64,000 bases of DNA. Origin: an uncultured Prevotellaceae bacterium (GTDB taxonomy: Bacteria > Bacteroidota > Bacteroidia > Bacteroidales > Bacteroidaceae). The position numbers and the translations under genes were made by a program. Below the pieces are notes generated by a model. The model saw nothing but the letters and a program-made list of their open reading frames with translations. It ran no database searches and was not told the origin of the DNA. Shown here in pieces: positions 37,209 to 46,540 of the stretch (its first letter is position 1; each line of letters begins with the position of its first letter). The stretch spans positions 1 to 64,000 of the forward strand of contig CACYJV010000011.1 of assembly GCA_902774815.1 (NCBI GenBank), given 5' to 3'.

Positions 37209-37685
37209 TTAATCGTTGTGCTCTTTCAAATAGAGGTAGAGGTGTGGGCGGCTTGTGTCGTAACTCACGTCTGCCCTGTTCACGACTATGGAATCAATGC
37301 CCCGGCGCGTATAGCTGATGCTCTGAATCTGGTGAAAATAGGCCGCTGGGCAATCGATGGATTCGAGATGAGGAATGTCTTGCTTTTTGATAACTACCGT
37401 ATCGATGACACTCCATCCGCTGGCGTTGTGCCTACGGAAATAGAGCACGTCCTCAGGATGGTTGTAGCTGATAGGCAGTAAGAAGCTGTCGATGTCGATG
37501 GCTCTGTTGAGTAGCACAGTGTCGTTCCTTTCGAAACGAGATGTCGACACTGTGAGCGAATCGCTGAGCACGTCAACCTTTCCCTGTAGCTTGTAGATGG
37601 TAGCTACACGGTTGTTGAGCGGACAGTCGATGCTACTGCACGACACAATCAGCAAACACCAAAAGACATAGAAGAACTTCTTCAT
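37209..37685 (-). CDS. DUF6452 lipoprotein
   Basis: A 158-residue lipoprotein with signal MKKFFYVFWCLLIVSC, the lipobox Cys near residue 16. Conserved-looking features are DCPLNN near 20-25 (a second Cys soon after the anchor), a Ser/Thr-rich beta domain (DSLTVSTSRFERNDTVLLN), and IDCPAAYFHQIQSI near 110-123 containing another Cys, which could pair with Cys21 as a disulphide. I assign it to DUF6452 from sequence character and from its partner DUF6048 directly downstream. Its pairing with a predicted small barrel suggests a joint outer-membrane role, not established. Confidence 0.7.
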   Translation of the reverse strand: MKKFFYVFWCLLIVSCSSIDCPLNNRVATIYKLQGKVDVLSDSLTVSTSRFERNDTVLLNRAIDIDSFLLPISYNHPEDVLYFRRHNASGWSVIDTVVIKKQDIPHLESIDCPAAYFHQIQSISYTRRGIDSIVVNRADVSYDTSRPHLYLYLKEHND

Positions 37686-37708
37686 GACGAATATAGAATG
37701 AGTGCCAC

Positions 37709-38686
37709 TTAGCTGAGGGCGTTCTCACGGAGGTTGATGGTTTCCTTGATCTGGTAGTCGTTGCGATTCTGCGACGAGCGGCTGATGAGGTCGCCAAGGA
37801 ATCCTGCAAGGAACAGCTGCGTGCCGATGAGCATCGTGGTCAGGGCTATGTAGAACCAAGGCGACGATGTGATGAGGCGCTGCGGAATACCGTTGGCAAG
37901 GCACCACAGCTTGTCGATGCCCAGTCCGAGGACCGAGAAGAATCCGATGAGGAACATGATGCTGCCCAGGAAACCGAATACGTGCATGGGCTTTTTGCCG
38001 AATGTAGAGAGGAACCACAGCGTCAGCAGGTCGAGATAGCCATTGACAAAGCGATTCAATCCCATGAACTTCGAGCTTCCGTACTTGCGGGCCTGATGGT
38101 GCACTACTTTCTCGCCAATCTTGTCGAAACCTGCATTCTTGGCCAGATAGGGAATGTAGCGATGCATTTCGCCATAGACTTCGATGTTCTTTACCACATC
38201 GCGGCGATAGGCTTTCAGGCCGCAATTGAAGTCGTGAAGATTCTTGATGCCGCTCACGCGACGAGCTGTGGCATTAAAGAGCTTCGTGGGCAGCGTCTTT
38301 GATAATGGGTCGTAGCGCTTCTGCTTGTAACCCGAAACCAAGTCGTAGCCGTCCTCAGTAATCATCCGATAGAGTTCCGGTATCTCGTCAGGAGAATCCT
38401 GAAGGTCGGCATCCATCGTCACCACCACATCGCCCTGTGCTTCCTTGAAACCACAGTAGAGGGCGGGGCTCTTACCATAGTTGCGGCGGAAAGAAATGCC
38501 TTTCACACAATCAGACTGACGACTGAGCTCGTCAATCACTTGCCATGAGTGGTCGGTAGAACCGTCGTTGACGAAAATAACTTCGTAGGTGAAGCCATTA
38601 GCCTTCATCACTTTGTCGATCCAGCTGTAGAGTTCGCCGAGCGACTCATCCTCATTATAAAGAGGTATAATAACAGAAATGTCCAT
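37709..38686 (-). CDS. GT2 polyprenyl-phosphate glycosyltransferase
   Basis: A 325-residue membrane glycosyltransferase of the ArnC/GtrB/DPMS type. The catalytic domain (residues 1-225) starts ISVIIPLYNEDESLGELY, carries the metal-binding VTMDADLQDSP near 90-100, and ends with a basic amphipathic stretch (HHQARKYGSSKFMGLNRFVNGY). Two membrane helices follow (about 232-262 and 270-298). Such enzymes move a sugar from a nucleotide sugar to undecaprenyl phosphate for use on the far side of the membrane. It is downstream of a DUF4199 gene (43 bases) and upstream of DUF6452; this neighbourhood is familiar from Bacteroidales. The sugar is unknown. Confidence 0.92.
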   Translation of the reverse strand: MDISVIIPLYNEDESLGELYSWIDKVMKANGFTYEVIFVNDGSTDHSWQVIDELSRQSDCVKGISFRRNYGKSPALYCGFKEAQGDVVVTMDADLQDSPDEIPELYRMITEDGYDLVSGYKQKRYDPLSKTLPTKLFNATARRVSGIKNLHDFNCGLKAYRRDVVKNIEVYGEMHRYIPYLAKNAGFDKIGEKVVHHQARKYGSSKFMGLNRFVNGYLDLLTLWFLSTFGKKPMHVFGFLGSIMFLIGFFSVLGLGIDKLWCLANGIPQRLITSSPWFYIALTTMLIGTQLFLAGFLGDLISRSSQNRNDYQIKETINLRENALS

Positions 38687-38729
38687 TTATAAATGATTTG
38701 TGGTTTTACTATTTGCGAGACTAACTCTC

Positions 38730-39308
38730 TCATTGACTACCTTTCTTCCTGCACAGGGCCGCAACAGGCAATGCCAGCAGGGAACCGAGGAAGATGTTCT
38801 GCATCATCAGCATGAACACCCACTGCAGGGGCGATACGGAATGCATTGATTCAACGGCTTGAGTCAACTCAGCCGTGCTCATGCCTTGTTGCTCGTAGAC
38901 CATCTTCACCACTTTGACGCCATCGTCGAGTATGCCCATAAACGTTCCGTTGTCGATGAAACGCAGGTAGACATATTGTACCAATGCAAATATGATCGAG
39001 GCATAGATGACGGTATAGACACCGTAGGCCAAACCTCGCCGCAGGGAAATGACCCCATTCAGAGCGCTATCCCGAAAAGCACAAAGCCGCCACCCCATGA
39101 AGAAAGGTGTCGCCATGGCAAGGATGTTACCCCACGGCGACTGCGGACTCATCATGGTCAGCGCAAAACTTGCCGTCCAAAAGAGTCCCAGCAGGAGTCC
39201 GTCCTGACGGGCGAACGCCTTGAGCTGAATCAGTGTAGCTGCATTGATCATACGTCGTGAGGTGTTTGGAGATTGGATGTCTTTGAACGAGAGGTCCTGT
39301 TTTCTCAT
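38730..39308 (-). CDS. DUF4199 membrane protein
   Basis: A protein of about 192 residues with four hydrophobic segments (near 35-55, 60-80, 98-120 and 160-185). The pattern, with MRKQDLSFKDIQSP at the N-terminus and a polar loop containing IDNGTFMGILDDG, fits DUF4199, a Bacteroidetes membrane family next to polyprenyl glycosyltransferase genes. ATG 39308 is chosen over the longer frame to 39356, because a TAATTTTG box lies just upstream and the extra residues would be read from promoter sequence. Head of a six-gene leftward set ending with the Crp/Fnr gene. Function unknown. Confidence 0.8.
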   Translation of the reverse strand: MRKQDLSFKDIQSPNTSRRMINAATLIQLKAFARQDGLLLGLFWTASFALTMMSPQSPWGNILAMATPFFMGWRLCAFRDSALNGVISLRRGLAYGVYTVIYASIIFALVQYVYLRFIDNGTFMGILDDGVKVVKMVYEQQGMSTAELTQAVESMHSVSPLQWVFMLMMQNIFLGSLLALPVAALCRKKGSQ

Positions 39309-39322
39309 TATGTTTCGGCCTA

Positions 39323-39330
39323 CAAAATTA
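39323..39330 (-). promoter_or_regulatory. -7 box for the DUF4199-GT2-apbE operon
   Basis: Minus-strand TAATTTTG, 14 bases before the ATG, giving a leader of roughly 8-10 bases. Confidence 0.6.
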
Positions 39331-39424
39331 CAAAAAAATATCCAACGACCACTCATCGCTATCCAAAATAATGCATAGGACCCTTAAATAAATGTTAAAT
39401 ATCGAAAACTTTCAACGTTCAACT

Positions 39425-39454
39425 TTTGTCTTTCAACTTTTCTTTGTACCTTTG
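39425..39454 (+). promoter_or_regulatory. SRP RNA promoter with heptamer spacer
   Basis: TTTG (39425-39428), an 18-base spacer and TACCTTTG (39447-39454) form a complete -33/-7 promoter. Heptamers related to TTCAACT run from 39411 through the spacer. The RNA begins about 20 bases downstream. Confidence 0.75.
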
Positions 39455-39473
39455 CAGCCGCAAAAAGAAACAC

Positions 39474-39569
39474 GGGCAAGTCCCGTACGGCCAGCTCCCT
39501 GTGAATCCCCCAGGGTGGGAACGCAGCAAGGGTAGCAGGTTGTAGCGGCGCGATACGGGTAGCTTGCCC
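39474..39569 (+). ncRNA. ffs: Signal recognition particle RNA (small bacterial type)
   Basis: Outer arms GGGCAAG and CTTGCCC close a long hairpin of about 96 bases. Its apical part contains TGAATCCCCCAGG, then GGGAACGCAGCAAGGGTA, the Ffh-binding domain IV pattern (GGAA tetraloop side and AGCA internal loop). The RNA pairs with Ffh to deliver membrane proteins to FtsY and SecYEG. It is preceded by a full promoter and followed, five bases later, by a tRNA-Thr-like sequence that is probably co-transcribed. Confidence 0.93.
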
Positions 39570-39573
39570 ACCC

Positions 39574-39645
39574 GCCTCTTTAGCTCAGTTGGCCAGAGCA
39601 CGTGATTTGTAATCTCGGGGTCGTTGGTTCGAATCCGGCTCTCAA
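39574..39645 (+). tRNA. tRNA-Thr(TGT)-like gene with missing acceptor 3' strand
   Basis: GCCTCTT at 39574-39580 is followed by a good D arm (GCTC/GAGC), an anticodon arm CGTGA-TTTGTAA-TCTCG with anticodon TGT at 39608-39610 (one T-T mismatch in the stem), a five-base variable loop and a T arm GTTGG-TTCGAAT-CCGGC. The acceptor 3' strand should be AAGAGGC but reads TCTCAAA and then runs into a terminator. A six-base loss between CCG and GGCTC (normal order CCG, ACAAGA, GGC) would explain it. It may be a pseudogene, an edited tRNA, or an assembly error. Confidence 0.6.
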
Positions 39646-39679
39646 AAAAAGGATAGGCTGTAAGGCTTATCCTTTTTTT
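39644..39679 (+). terminator. Terminator fused to the tRNA 3' end
   Basis: AAAAAAAGGATA (39644-39655) pairs perfectly with TATCCTTTTTTT (39668-39679) around a 12-base loop that itself contains GGC/GGCT. The A-run begins immediately after the truncated tRNA. Confidence 0.85.
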
Positions 39680-39717
39680 ATTTTTGGTAATGTGTCAAGG
39701 ATACCTGCCTTGGGGTG

Positions 39718-39960
39718 GACAAAGCATAGCTTTATATGTAGCAACTCAATGCTTTATATGCTAAGAAGCTATGCTTTGTAAGGGTATAGAGCTATGCTTT
39801 AGAAGCGTAAAGTCAATGCTTCGTAACCTACAAGTCAATGCTTCGTAACCTACAAGTCAATGCTTTGTAACCTACGACGCAATGAGATGTAGCCTGTAAA
39901 GCAATGCATTTTAAGCAGCTAGGCTATGCTCCTTAAGCAAGAAAGCACTGCTTGGAGAAT
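39718..39960. repeat. 22-bp array B (eleven imperfect units)
   Basis: Eleven units share a core of the type AAAGC-ATA-GCTTT, AAGTCAATGCTTT or AAGCTATGCTTT. The G of the second GC falls at 39729, 39751, 39773, 39796, 39818, 39840, 39862, 39884, 39906, 39928 and 39950: every step is 22 except one of 23. Neighbouring units 5-7 are nearly identical, while distant ones differ at half the positions. The array occupies most of the 39680-40069 gap; the remainder has only a 13-base GATGAGTTATAG direct repeat near 39977-40003 and a CTCCCACT/AGTGGGAG hairpin near 40016-40043. Confidence 0.9.
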
Positions 39961-40069
39961 AACGATTGCTGAGAGTTCGATGAGTTATAGCGATGAGTTA
40001 TAGTACAAAAGTAAACTCCCACTACAGAATACTGCAGTGGGAGTTCGTCAATGATAATTGTGCAGCGGC

Positions 40070-41662
40070 CTATGCCTTGTTGCAGACGGCAGCCTGCTCA
40101 ATAGCCAAACCACGCTTGTAGTTCTCGATGTAGCAGTTGAAACCTTCAACATCTTCGGGCGTAGGAGCAATCTCCGTGCCCGTGTTGCCAGCAAAGACAA
40201 CATCCTCAAGGTAGTCGGCGAGCGACTTCTTCTCGGGATTGTTCACCAGATAGCCTGCGAGGAGTGCAATACCCCATGCTCCACCTTCGCCAGCAGTCTC
40301 CATGACAGAGATCGGCGAGTTGAGTGCGGCGGCAAGCATGCGCTGGCCTACGCCTGGAGTCTTGAAGTAGCCACCGTGACCGGTGATGCGATCAACCTGA
40401 ATATTCTCTTGCTTGAAGAGGATGTCGTTGCCGAACTTCAGCACGGCGATGGCTCCGTAGAGCTGTGCACGCATGAAGTTAGCAAGCGTGAACTTGTCGT
40501 TGGCAGAACGGACAAAGAGGGGACGGCCTTCGGCAAGTCCTGTGACAGGTTCGCCGCTGACGTAGTTATAAGCCATCAGACCTCCGCAGTCGGCATCGCC
40601 TTCCAGTGCCTTGTTGAACAGCTTCGTGTAGATCTCTCCCATATCAACGGGCATGCCCATGAGCTGCTGGTATTCCTTGAACAAGCTTACCCATGCGTTA
40701 ATCTCGCTGGTGCAGTTGTTGCAATGTACCATAGCAACGAGCGATCCGTCTGGAGTCGTGACGAGGTCAATGGGCTCGTAGGGCTTCGACAGGGGCTTCT
40801 CGAGCACGATCATCGAGAACGACGACGTACCGGCAGATACATTGCCTGTGCGCTGCTTCACGGCGTTGGTGGCAACCATGCCTGTGCCTGCGTCACCTTC
40901 AGGAGGACAGAGGGGAACGCCAGCTTGCAGGTGTCCGCTCGGGTCGAGGCACTTGGCGCCTTTCTCTGTGAGCACGCCTGCAGCCTCGCCGGCATTGAGC
41001 GACTTGGGTAGAATGTCGAGCAACTTCCATGAGAAGCCGCGCGGGGCGATGAGCTCGTCGAACTTGCGCACCATCTCTGCATCGTAGGTCTTCGTGGCGG
41101 GATCAACGGGAATCATACCCGATGCATCGCCTACGCCCAATACGAACTCACCAGTGAGCTGCCAATGGATGTAACCTGCAAGAGTGGTGAGATACTTGAT
41201 GTCCTTAACGTGTTCATTCTCCTCGAGAATGCACTCGTACAGGTGGCTGATGCTCCAACGCAGGGGAATGTTGTAGTTGAAGAGCTTGGAAAGCTCTGCT
41301 GCAGCCTTGCCAGTATTGGTGTTGCGCCATGTGCGGAAAGGCACGAGGATTTCCTGCTGTTCGTTGAAAGCCATGTAGCCATGCATCATGGCACTCACGC
41401 CGATGGCAGCCAGCTTCTCGATTTCGCAGTCGTACTGCTTCATCACGTCCTTGCGAAGGTCGGCATAACAGTCTTGCAGGCCATGCCAAATAGTATCAAT
41501 CGAATAAGTCCAAAGACCATCGACAAGTTGATTCTCCCACTCGTGTGCACCTTGTGCAATGGGCTTGTTGTTCTCGTCGATGAGGACAGCCTTGATGCGG
41601 GTAGAGCCAAACTCGATACCGAGAATGGCTTTACCGCTTTCAATTGTTTGCTTAGGAGTCAT
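40070..41662 (-). CDS. araB: L-ribulokinase (FGGY kinase)
   Basis: A 530-residue FGGY-family sugar kinase. The N-terminal ATPase segment is [19 protein letters not shown] (residues 12-30); [12 protein letters not shown] near 90 and [13 protein letters not shown] near 260 are family substrate/ATP loops; and the C-terminal [20 protein letters not shown] with [13 protein letters not shown] matches FGGY signature 2. FGGY kinases of this subgroup are sometimes labelled xylulokinase; L-ribulose is assigned because the gene ends the operon four bases after L-arabinose isomerase, with araD, an AraR-type Nudix regulator and a sodium symporter upstream. A convergent hairpin near 40020-40043 may terminate it. 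Confidence 0.9.
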   Translation of the reverse strand: MTPKQTIESGKAILGIEFGSTRIKAVLIDENNKPIAQGAHEWENQLVDGLWTYSIDTIWHGLQDCYADLRKDVMKQYDCEIEKLAAIGVSAMMHGYMAFNEQQEILVPFRTWRNTNTGKAAAELSKLFNYNIPLRWSISHLYECILEENEHVKDIKYLTTLAGYIHWQLTGEFVLGVGDASGMIPVDPATKTYDAEMVRKFDELIAPRGFSWKLLDILPKSLNAGEAAGVLTEKGAKCLDPSGHLQAGVPLCPPEGDAGTGMVATNAVKQRTGNVSAGTSSFSMIVLEKPLSKPYEPIDLVTTPDGSLVAMVHCNNCTSEINAWVSLFKEYQQLMGMPVDMGEIYTKLFNKALEGDADCGGLMAYNYVSGEPVTGLAEGRPLFVRSANDKFTLANFMRAQLYGAIAVLKFGNDILFKQENIQVDRITGHGGYFKTPGVGQRMLAAALNSPISVMETAGEGGAWGIALLAGYLVNNPEKKSLADYLEDVVFAGNTGTEIAPTPEDVEGFNCYIENYKRGLAIEQAAVCNKA

Positions 41663-41666
41663 ACTA

Positions 41667-43205
41667 TTACTTCAGCGCTTTGTTCAACATGAAGTATACC
41701 TCGTTGTTGCGGAGAGTCTGCTTGAACTCGCTGGTCTTGGTGTCCTTGTTGATTTTGACATACTCGATGCCAACCATCTCGGCGAAGTCTTCCCAATACT
41801 CCTCGGTAATGTCGTAGGAGAAGGCGCTGTGGTGTGTGCCACCAGCAAGAATCCATGCACCGGCACCAATCTCGAATGTGGGTTGCGGAACCCAAAGGGC
41901 ACTGGCCACGGGCAGGTTGGGCATGGGTTTCGGCTCAATGCACTCAACCTCCTGCGAGATGAGGCGGAAGCGGTTGCCAAGGTCAACAACAGTAGCCTTG
42001 ATACCACGGCCTACCTTTGATGTGAAGACCAGACGAGCAGTCTGCTGCTTGCGGATACCAATGCCGAGGAAGTGAACCTCGAGTTTGGGTTTGTCGACTG
42101 CGATGAGCGGGCAAACCTCGAGCATGTGGCTCTGCAGGCATGACGAGCGGTCGCCAGCGAAGTTAAGGGTGTAGTCCTCAAGGAACGAGCATCCCTCGGG
42201 CATGCCCTGCTGGATGACCCAAAGAGTGCGATAGAGGCAAGCAGTCTTCCAGTCGCCCTCGGCACCGAAGCCATAGCCTTCCTGCATGAGGCGCTGTGAA
42301 GCGAGACCAGGAATCTGGTCGAAGCCAACGAAGTTAGGATCGTCGATGTCGGCATCGCCAAGGTCGTCGAAGTTCGTCGTGAAGGCAGTTGCACCCTCAT
42401 CCTTCAGCACACGGCGGAGAGCGATTTCAGCCTTTGCCGAGTTCTTCACTTTCTCCCAGTAAACTTCCTCGCCACTTTCGTCAATCTTGATGGTGTAAAG
42501 CTTCTTGTACTCTTCGACCAGTTCATCAGCCTCAGCGTCAGTAACTTTCTTATAGTACTCCATCAATGAGCTGACGGGGTAGTAGTCAACATGGTAACCC
42601 ATGCGCTGCTCGAACTCAACACGGTCGCCATCGGTAACGGCTACGTTGTTCATGTTCATACCGAACATCAGGCAGCGTACGTTATGAGCATCGGCAACAC
42701 CGGCAGCAACACGTGCCCATACAGCAATCTTCTTCTGTGCCTCTTCATCCTTCCAGTAGCCGCAAACCACCTTACGGGCAACACGCATACGAGTGCAGAT
42801 GTGACCAAACTCGATATCGCCGTGAGCGCTCTGGTTCAGGTTCATGAAGTCCATGTCCATGGTGTCCCAAGGAATTTCGGCATTGTATTGGGTGTGGAAG
42901 TGGAGCAGAGGCTTCTGCAACTGCTGCAGGCCCTTAATCCACATCTTGGCAGGCGAGAAGGTGTGCATCCATGTGATGATACCGATACACTTCTCATCGT
43001 TGTTGGCTGCCAGCATCACGGCCTCAACTTCCTTAGAGCTGTTGGCTGTGCCTTTGTAGACAACCTTCACAGGAATATTGCCACCGTCGTTCAGACCGGC
43101 AACCATTTCCTTACTGTGAGCGTCGACGGCAATCACTGCATCACCACCATAGAGTAACTGTGCACCAGTTACCCACCAAATTTCATAATTCTCAAATGCT
43201 TTCAT
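41667..43205 (-). CDS. araA: L-arabinose isomerase
   Basis: A 512-residue cytosolic Mn2+-dependent isomerase converting L-arabinose to L-ribulose. It begins [17 protein letters not shown], as AraA proteins do, with [15 protein letters not shown] near 80-94, [19 protein letters not shown] near 100-120, the metal-site glutamate region [20 protein letters not shown] near 312-332 and a metal-binding His in [11 protein letters not shown] near 452. Length is typical. It lies 45 bases after araD and four before araB on one leftward message. Confidence 0.97.
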   Translation of the reverse strand: MKAFENYEIWWVTGAQLLYGGDAVIAVDAHSKEMVAGLNDGGNIPVKVVYKGTANSSKEVEAVMLAANNDEKCIGIITWMHTFSPAKMWIKGLQQLQKPLLHFHTQYNAEIPWDTMDMDFMNLNQSAHGDIEFGHICTRMRVARKVVCGYWKDEEAQKKIAVWARVAAGVADAHNVRCLMFGMNMNNVAVTDGDRVEFEQRMGYHVDYYPVSSLMEYYKKVTDAEADELVEEYKKLYTIKIDESGEEVYWEKVKNSAKAEIALRRVLKDEGATAFTTNFDDLGDADIDDPNFVGFDQIPGLASQRLMQEGYGFGAEGDWKTACLYRTLWVIQQGMPEGCSFLEDYTLNFAGDRSSCLQSHMLEVCPLIAVDKPKLEVHFLGIGIRKQQTARLVFTSKVGRGIKATVVDLGNRFRLISQEVECIEPKPMPNLPVASALWVPQPTFEIGAGAWILAGGTHHSAFSYDITEEYWEDFAEMVGIEYVKINKDTKTSEFKQTLRNNEVYFMLNKALK

Positions 43206-43250
43206 TGTAATTGTTTGATTAAGTTATTAGTTGAAATTGATGATTTTTTC

Positions 43251-43952
43251 TTACTTTTTCTTTTGTCCGTAGTAGGCATTTGGTCCGTGCTTGCGGGAGA
43301 AATGTTTCTCGATAAGCAGTGGGTTCATGGTCGTTCCGGGATTGACGGCAAACGATACAAAGGCCATCTTGGCAACCTGTTCCATTACTACAGCATTGTA
43401 GACTGCATTATCGGGATTCTTGCCCCAAGAGAAGGGACCGTGATTCTTTACCAAAACGCCAGGAGTATGGACTGGGTTAATCTTTCCGTAGGTAAGACGT
43501 TTCACGATGACGTTACCCGTTTCCAACTCATAGTTGCCCTTTACCTCAGCCTCAGTCATGTCGTCTGTGCAGGGAATGGCATCGTGGAAGTAGTCGGCAT
43601 GGGTTGTTCCAATGTTCGGAATGTCACGTCCTGCCTGTGCCCAAGCTGTGGCATAGGTGGAGTGGGTGTGTACGACACCGCCAATCTCTGGGTAAGTGCG
43701 ATAGAGCACGAGATGGGTAGGCGTGTCTGATGAGGGGTTGAGGTCGCCTTCAACCACCTTACCTGTTTCCAGGTCGACAACAACCATGTCGCTTGCCTTC
43801 ATCACATCGTAATCGACACCGGAGGGTTTGATTACTACAAGGCCTTTCTCACGATCAATGCCTGAAACGTTGCCCCAGGTAAAGATGACGAGATTGTGCT
43901 TCACCAAGTCTAAGTTGGCTTTGAATACTTTTTCTTTTAGCTCTTCAAGCAT
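43251..43952 (-). CDS. araD: L-ribulose-5-phosphate 4-epimerase
   Basis: A 233-residue class II aldolase-fold epimerase that makes D-xylulose 5-phosphate. Zinc ligands are His in [14 protein letters not shown] (near 95-97) and His in [12 protein letters not shown] (near 170); other signatures are [14 protein letters not shown] near 20-33 and [15 protein letters not shown] near 115. The ATG at 43952 starts [16 protein letters not shown], the family N-terminus; the longer frame to 44000 is linker sequence. 44 bases separate it from araR. Confidence 0.97.
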   Translation of the reverse strand: MLEELKEKVFKANLDLVKHNLVIFTWGNVSGIDREKGLVVIKPSGVDYDVMKASDMVVVDLETGKVVEGDLNPSSDTPTHLVLYRTYPEIGGVVHTHSTYATAWAQAGRDIPNIGTTHADYFHDAIPCTDDMTEAEVKGNYELETGNVIVKRLTYGKINPVHTPGVLVKNHGPFSWGKNPDNAVYNAVVMEQVAKMAFVSFAVNPGTTMNPLLIEKHFSRKHGPNAYYGQKKK

Positions 43953-43996
43953 AGTTGTTTTGATTTCTGATGGACTGTCAATAATTATTAGAAATG

Positions 43997-44674
43997 TCAA
44001 AGTTTGAACGTTGGGTCGTCCTCGTACATCTTCTTATTGAATCTGTAGAGGGCTGCACCACGTTTAGAAGTCAGTTTGTCGATGGCACCAGTCTTCTCGA
44101 TGAAGTCTATCTGCTTAATGCGCTTGCGGAAATTGCGCTTGTCGATTTCTTCACCAAGAATGGCTTCATAGACGTTCTGTAGTTGTGTCAACGTAAACTC
44201 GTCGGGCAACAGGTTGAAGCTCAGAGGCTCGCTGCTGATACGGCGTCGAAGCAGAGTGATGGCTTTCTTGACCATTTTATTATGGTCGGCAAACAGGGTG
44301 GGGAGTTCGTCGAGGTTCACCCATTCTGCACCATACTGCTGTCGAAGTGTGTTGTCGTAGTCTTTGACGTTGATCAGCGCACAATAGGCAACAGAGATGA
44401 CGCGGTCGCCAGGGTCGCGATCGATGTCACCGAACGCACCAACTTGTTTCATGTATAGTTTGTCAAGTCCCGTCAAGTCTAGAAGGACACGGTGAGCAGC
44501 ATTGTCAAGGCTTTCTCCAGCCTTTACAAATCCACCGTATAATGCCCATTGACCTCTTCCTGGATCCATCTTACGCTTTCCGATGAGAAGCTTCAGCTTG
44601 CCACCTTCGAAGCCAAAGACAATGCAGTCGACGGAAACCCATGTCTTAGGGTATTCACCATAATATTGAGTCAT
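43997..44674 (-). CDS. araR: Nudix-type transcriptional regulator of arabinose use
   Basis: A 225-residue protein with an N-terminal Nudix-like domain (residues 1-140) and a C-terminal winged helix (about 145-225, [28 protein letters not shown]). The Nudix box [24 protein letters not shown] keeps G, E and R but lacks the catalytic REUxEE acidic cluster, as expected for a sensor, not a hydrolase. AraR of this NrtR-related type was described in Bacteroides thetaiotaomicron as the arabinose-responsive repressor of such an operon; the same placement between the transporter and araD is seen here. It likely releases DNA on binding L-arabinose. Confidence 0.9.
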   Translation of the reverse strand: MTQYYGEYPKTWVSVDCIVFGFEGGKLKLLIGKRKMDPGRGQWALYGGFVKAGESLDNAAHRVLLDLTGLDKLYMKQVGAFGDIDRDPGDRVISVAYCALINVKDYDNTLRQQYGAEWVNLDELPTLFADHNKMVKKAITLLRRRISSEPLSFNLLPDEFTLTQLQNVYEAILGEEIDKRNFRKRIKQIDFIEKTGAIDKLTSKRGAALYRFNKKMYEDDPTFKL

Positions 44675-44702
44675 CTCTTTCTAATTATATGGTTTTGTGT
44701 AA

Positions 44703-44737
44703 GTTAAGACAGCATTCCGACAGAATGCTGTCTTAAC
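44703..44737 (-). promoter_or_regulatory. Hairpin between arabinose transporter and araR
   Basis: GTTAAGACAGCATTC, loop CGACA, GAATGCTGTCTTAAC: a perfect 15-pair stem in a 77-base linker. No strong T-run follows on the minus strand, so it may tune relative expression of the transporter by partial termination or by protecting the 3' end. Confidence 0.7.
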
Positions 44738-44751
44738 TATTTGTCGTATGA

Positions 44752-46497
44752 TTACCAGAAGTATGCGTAGAAGCAAGCGCAGAGGCCGATGACGACCAGT
44801 GTGCCTATCACATCGAAGACACCCCAGCTCTCCTTGATAGACTTCTTGAAATCAGCACTGAAGGTGATGGCTTCAACCTGAGCCTTAGAAGGTGCGGGCG
44901 TGAAGCAGCTCACCACAACCATCAGCACGATGATGAAGAGGAGCAGCCAGCACTCGAAGATGAGCCAGTTGGTCTGCCAGAACCATGTGGTGTTCTCCCA
45001 GAATGCACCGTCCATGGCAGCCTTGCCAGAGTCGGTGACGACATTGGTGATCAGACGAATCATACCGATGGTGAAGCCACCGATGAGGCCCCATTCACCA
45101 GCCTTAGGTGTAATTTTCTTAGAGAAGATACCCAGTGTGAAGACAGCCACCATAGCGGGAGCGATGAGCGACTGGATGTCCTGCAGGTAGCTGTAGAGGT
45201 TACCCATAGACATCATCACTGGCATCCACAGCAGGCCGAGAATCACAACCACCACAGTGGCGGTACGTCCTACGAATACGTAGTGAGCCTCGCTCTTACC
45301 CTTCTTCATGGGCTTGTAGAAGTCCTCGGTGAAGAGAGTGGCGCAGCTGTTGAAGAATGCTGCCAACGATGCAACCAGGGCGCAGACGAAGCCGATGGTA
45401 ACGATACCCTTGATACCAGCAGGCAGGATGTTCTTCACCATCATGGCGAAAGCACCGTCGGTAGACTCGTGGTTGGTGATGTCCATCACGATACCACTAT
45501 CAGGATTCTGTGAGAGAGCGTAAGCAATCATACCGGGAATCAAGAACATGAAGCAAGGCAGGATCTTGAAGAAACCAGCTGCAATGGTACCACGGCGGGC
45601 ACGCTTCATTACCTCTGCATTGTCCTCACCAGGCACCTGACCGAGTACACGCTGAACGATGTGCTGGTCAGTACACCAGTACCAGAAACCGATGATGGAT
45701 GCTCCGAGGAACACCACATAGCCAGGGAATTGTGGATACATGGGGTCGCCAGGATTGGTATGGAACATGTGGGTAGTGCCGTAGCCGTCGTGGGCGGCAT
45801 TACATACGGCCATCATGTTCTCCCAACCAGCAGTAATGCTGCCTCCACCCAGAGCTGCGAGGCCGAGGAAGAGTACCAGGAACGAACCAATAATAAGAAT
45901 AGGTGTCTGGATAGTGGAAAGAGTCATTACGCCCTTCATACCGCCAAACACGGTGAACACGGCTGTGATGGCGATCAGACCGATGGCACCATACCAGAAT
46001 GGAATGCCCAGCAGATACTTGAAGAAGATACCACCTGTGAATGCGGTCACCGATACCTTTGTCAGCACATATGCTACGAGCGTGATGATACTCAGCCACG
46101 AACCCGTACGCTGGGTGTAACGGAATTTCAGGAAGTCGGGCATCGTAATGATCTTGCCCATCTTGTTGATAAGCAACTGATAGAAGGGGACGAACAGCCA
46201 GCCAAGGATGAGAATCATCCAGCCCTGCATCTCCCAGTGGGCCATACCCACACCGTCCTTTGCACCTGTACCGGCCAGACCTACGAGGTGTTCTGAGCCG
46301 ATGTTGGCAGCAAAGATGGCCATACCGATGACATACCAAGGCTCACCCTTACCGAAGAGATAAGCCGACGAATCTTCGCCCTGCTGGGCTTTCTTATCTT
46401 TCCAGATGGCATACCACACAGCTGCCACCACTCCTAACAGGCCAACGACGAGTACCACCCAGTCGAGCCAAATAAATTCATGTGAACTCCAGTTCAT
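44752..46497 (-). CDS. araP: Sodium:solute symporter, probable L-arabinose transporter
   Basis: A 581-residue inner-membrane protein of the SSS family (SGLT-like) with about 14 hydrophobic segments. Typical pieces are IWLDWVVLVVGLLGVVAA at the start, FAANIGSEHLVGLAGTGAKDG near 59-79 (the SSS 'GLAG' loop, sodium site), FLKFRYTQRTGSWLSI near 120, and GASIIGFWYWCTDQHIVQRVLG near 255-276, which resembles the sugar-binding signature of the SGLT branch. It imports sugar with Na+. Second gene of the arabinose operon: 43 bases after galM and 77 before araR. Confidence 0.92.
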   Translation of the reverse strand: MNWSSHEFIWLDWVVLVVGLLGVVAAVWYAIWKDKKAQQGEDSSAYLFGKGEPWYVIGMAIFAANIGSEHLVGLAGTGAKDGVGMAHWEMQGWMILILGWLFVPFYQLLINKMGKIITMPDFLKFRYTQRTGSWLSIITLVAYVLTKVSVTAFTGGIFFKYLLGIPFWYGAIGLIAITAVFTVFGGMKGVMTLSTIQTPILIIGSFLVLFLGLAALGGGSITAGWENMMAVCNAAHDGYGTTHMFHTNPGDPMYPQFPGYVVFLGASIIGFWYWCTDQHIVQRVLGQVPGEDNAEVMKRARRGTIAAGFFKILPCFMFLIPGMIAYALSQNPDSGIVMDITNHESTDGAFAMMVKNILPAGIKGIVTIGFVCALVASLAAFFNSCATLFTEDFYKPMKKGKSEAHYVFVGRTATVVVVILGLLWMPVMMSMGNLYSYLQDIQSLIAPAMVAVFTLGIFSKKITPKAGEWGLIGGFTIGMIRLITNVVTDSGKAAMDGAFWENTTWFWQTNWLIFECWLLLFIIVLMVVVSCFTPAPSKAQVEAITFSADFKKSIKESWGVFDVIGTLVVIGLCACFYAYFW

Positions 46498-46540
46498 TTG
46501 GTTAAATGATGATTATTGATGATTAATGGTTGATACTCTT

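Noticed and set aside
39718-39960. CRISPR array
   Set aside because: Units are 22 bases with degenerate sequence and no separate unique spacers, no leader and no cas genes in the window.
43205-43250. Terminator or attenuator between araD and araA
   Set aside because: The 45-base linker is AT-rich but shows no stable hairpin; it is treated as a plain operon linker.
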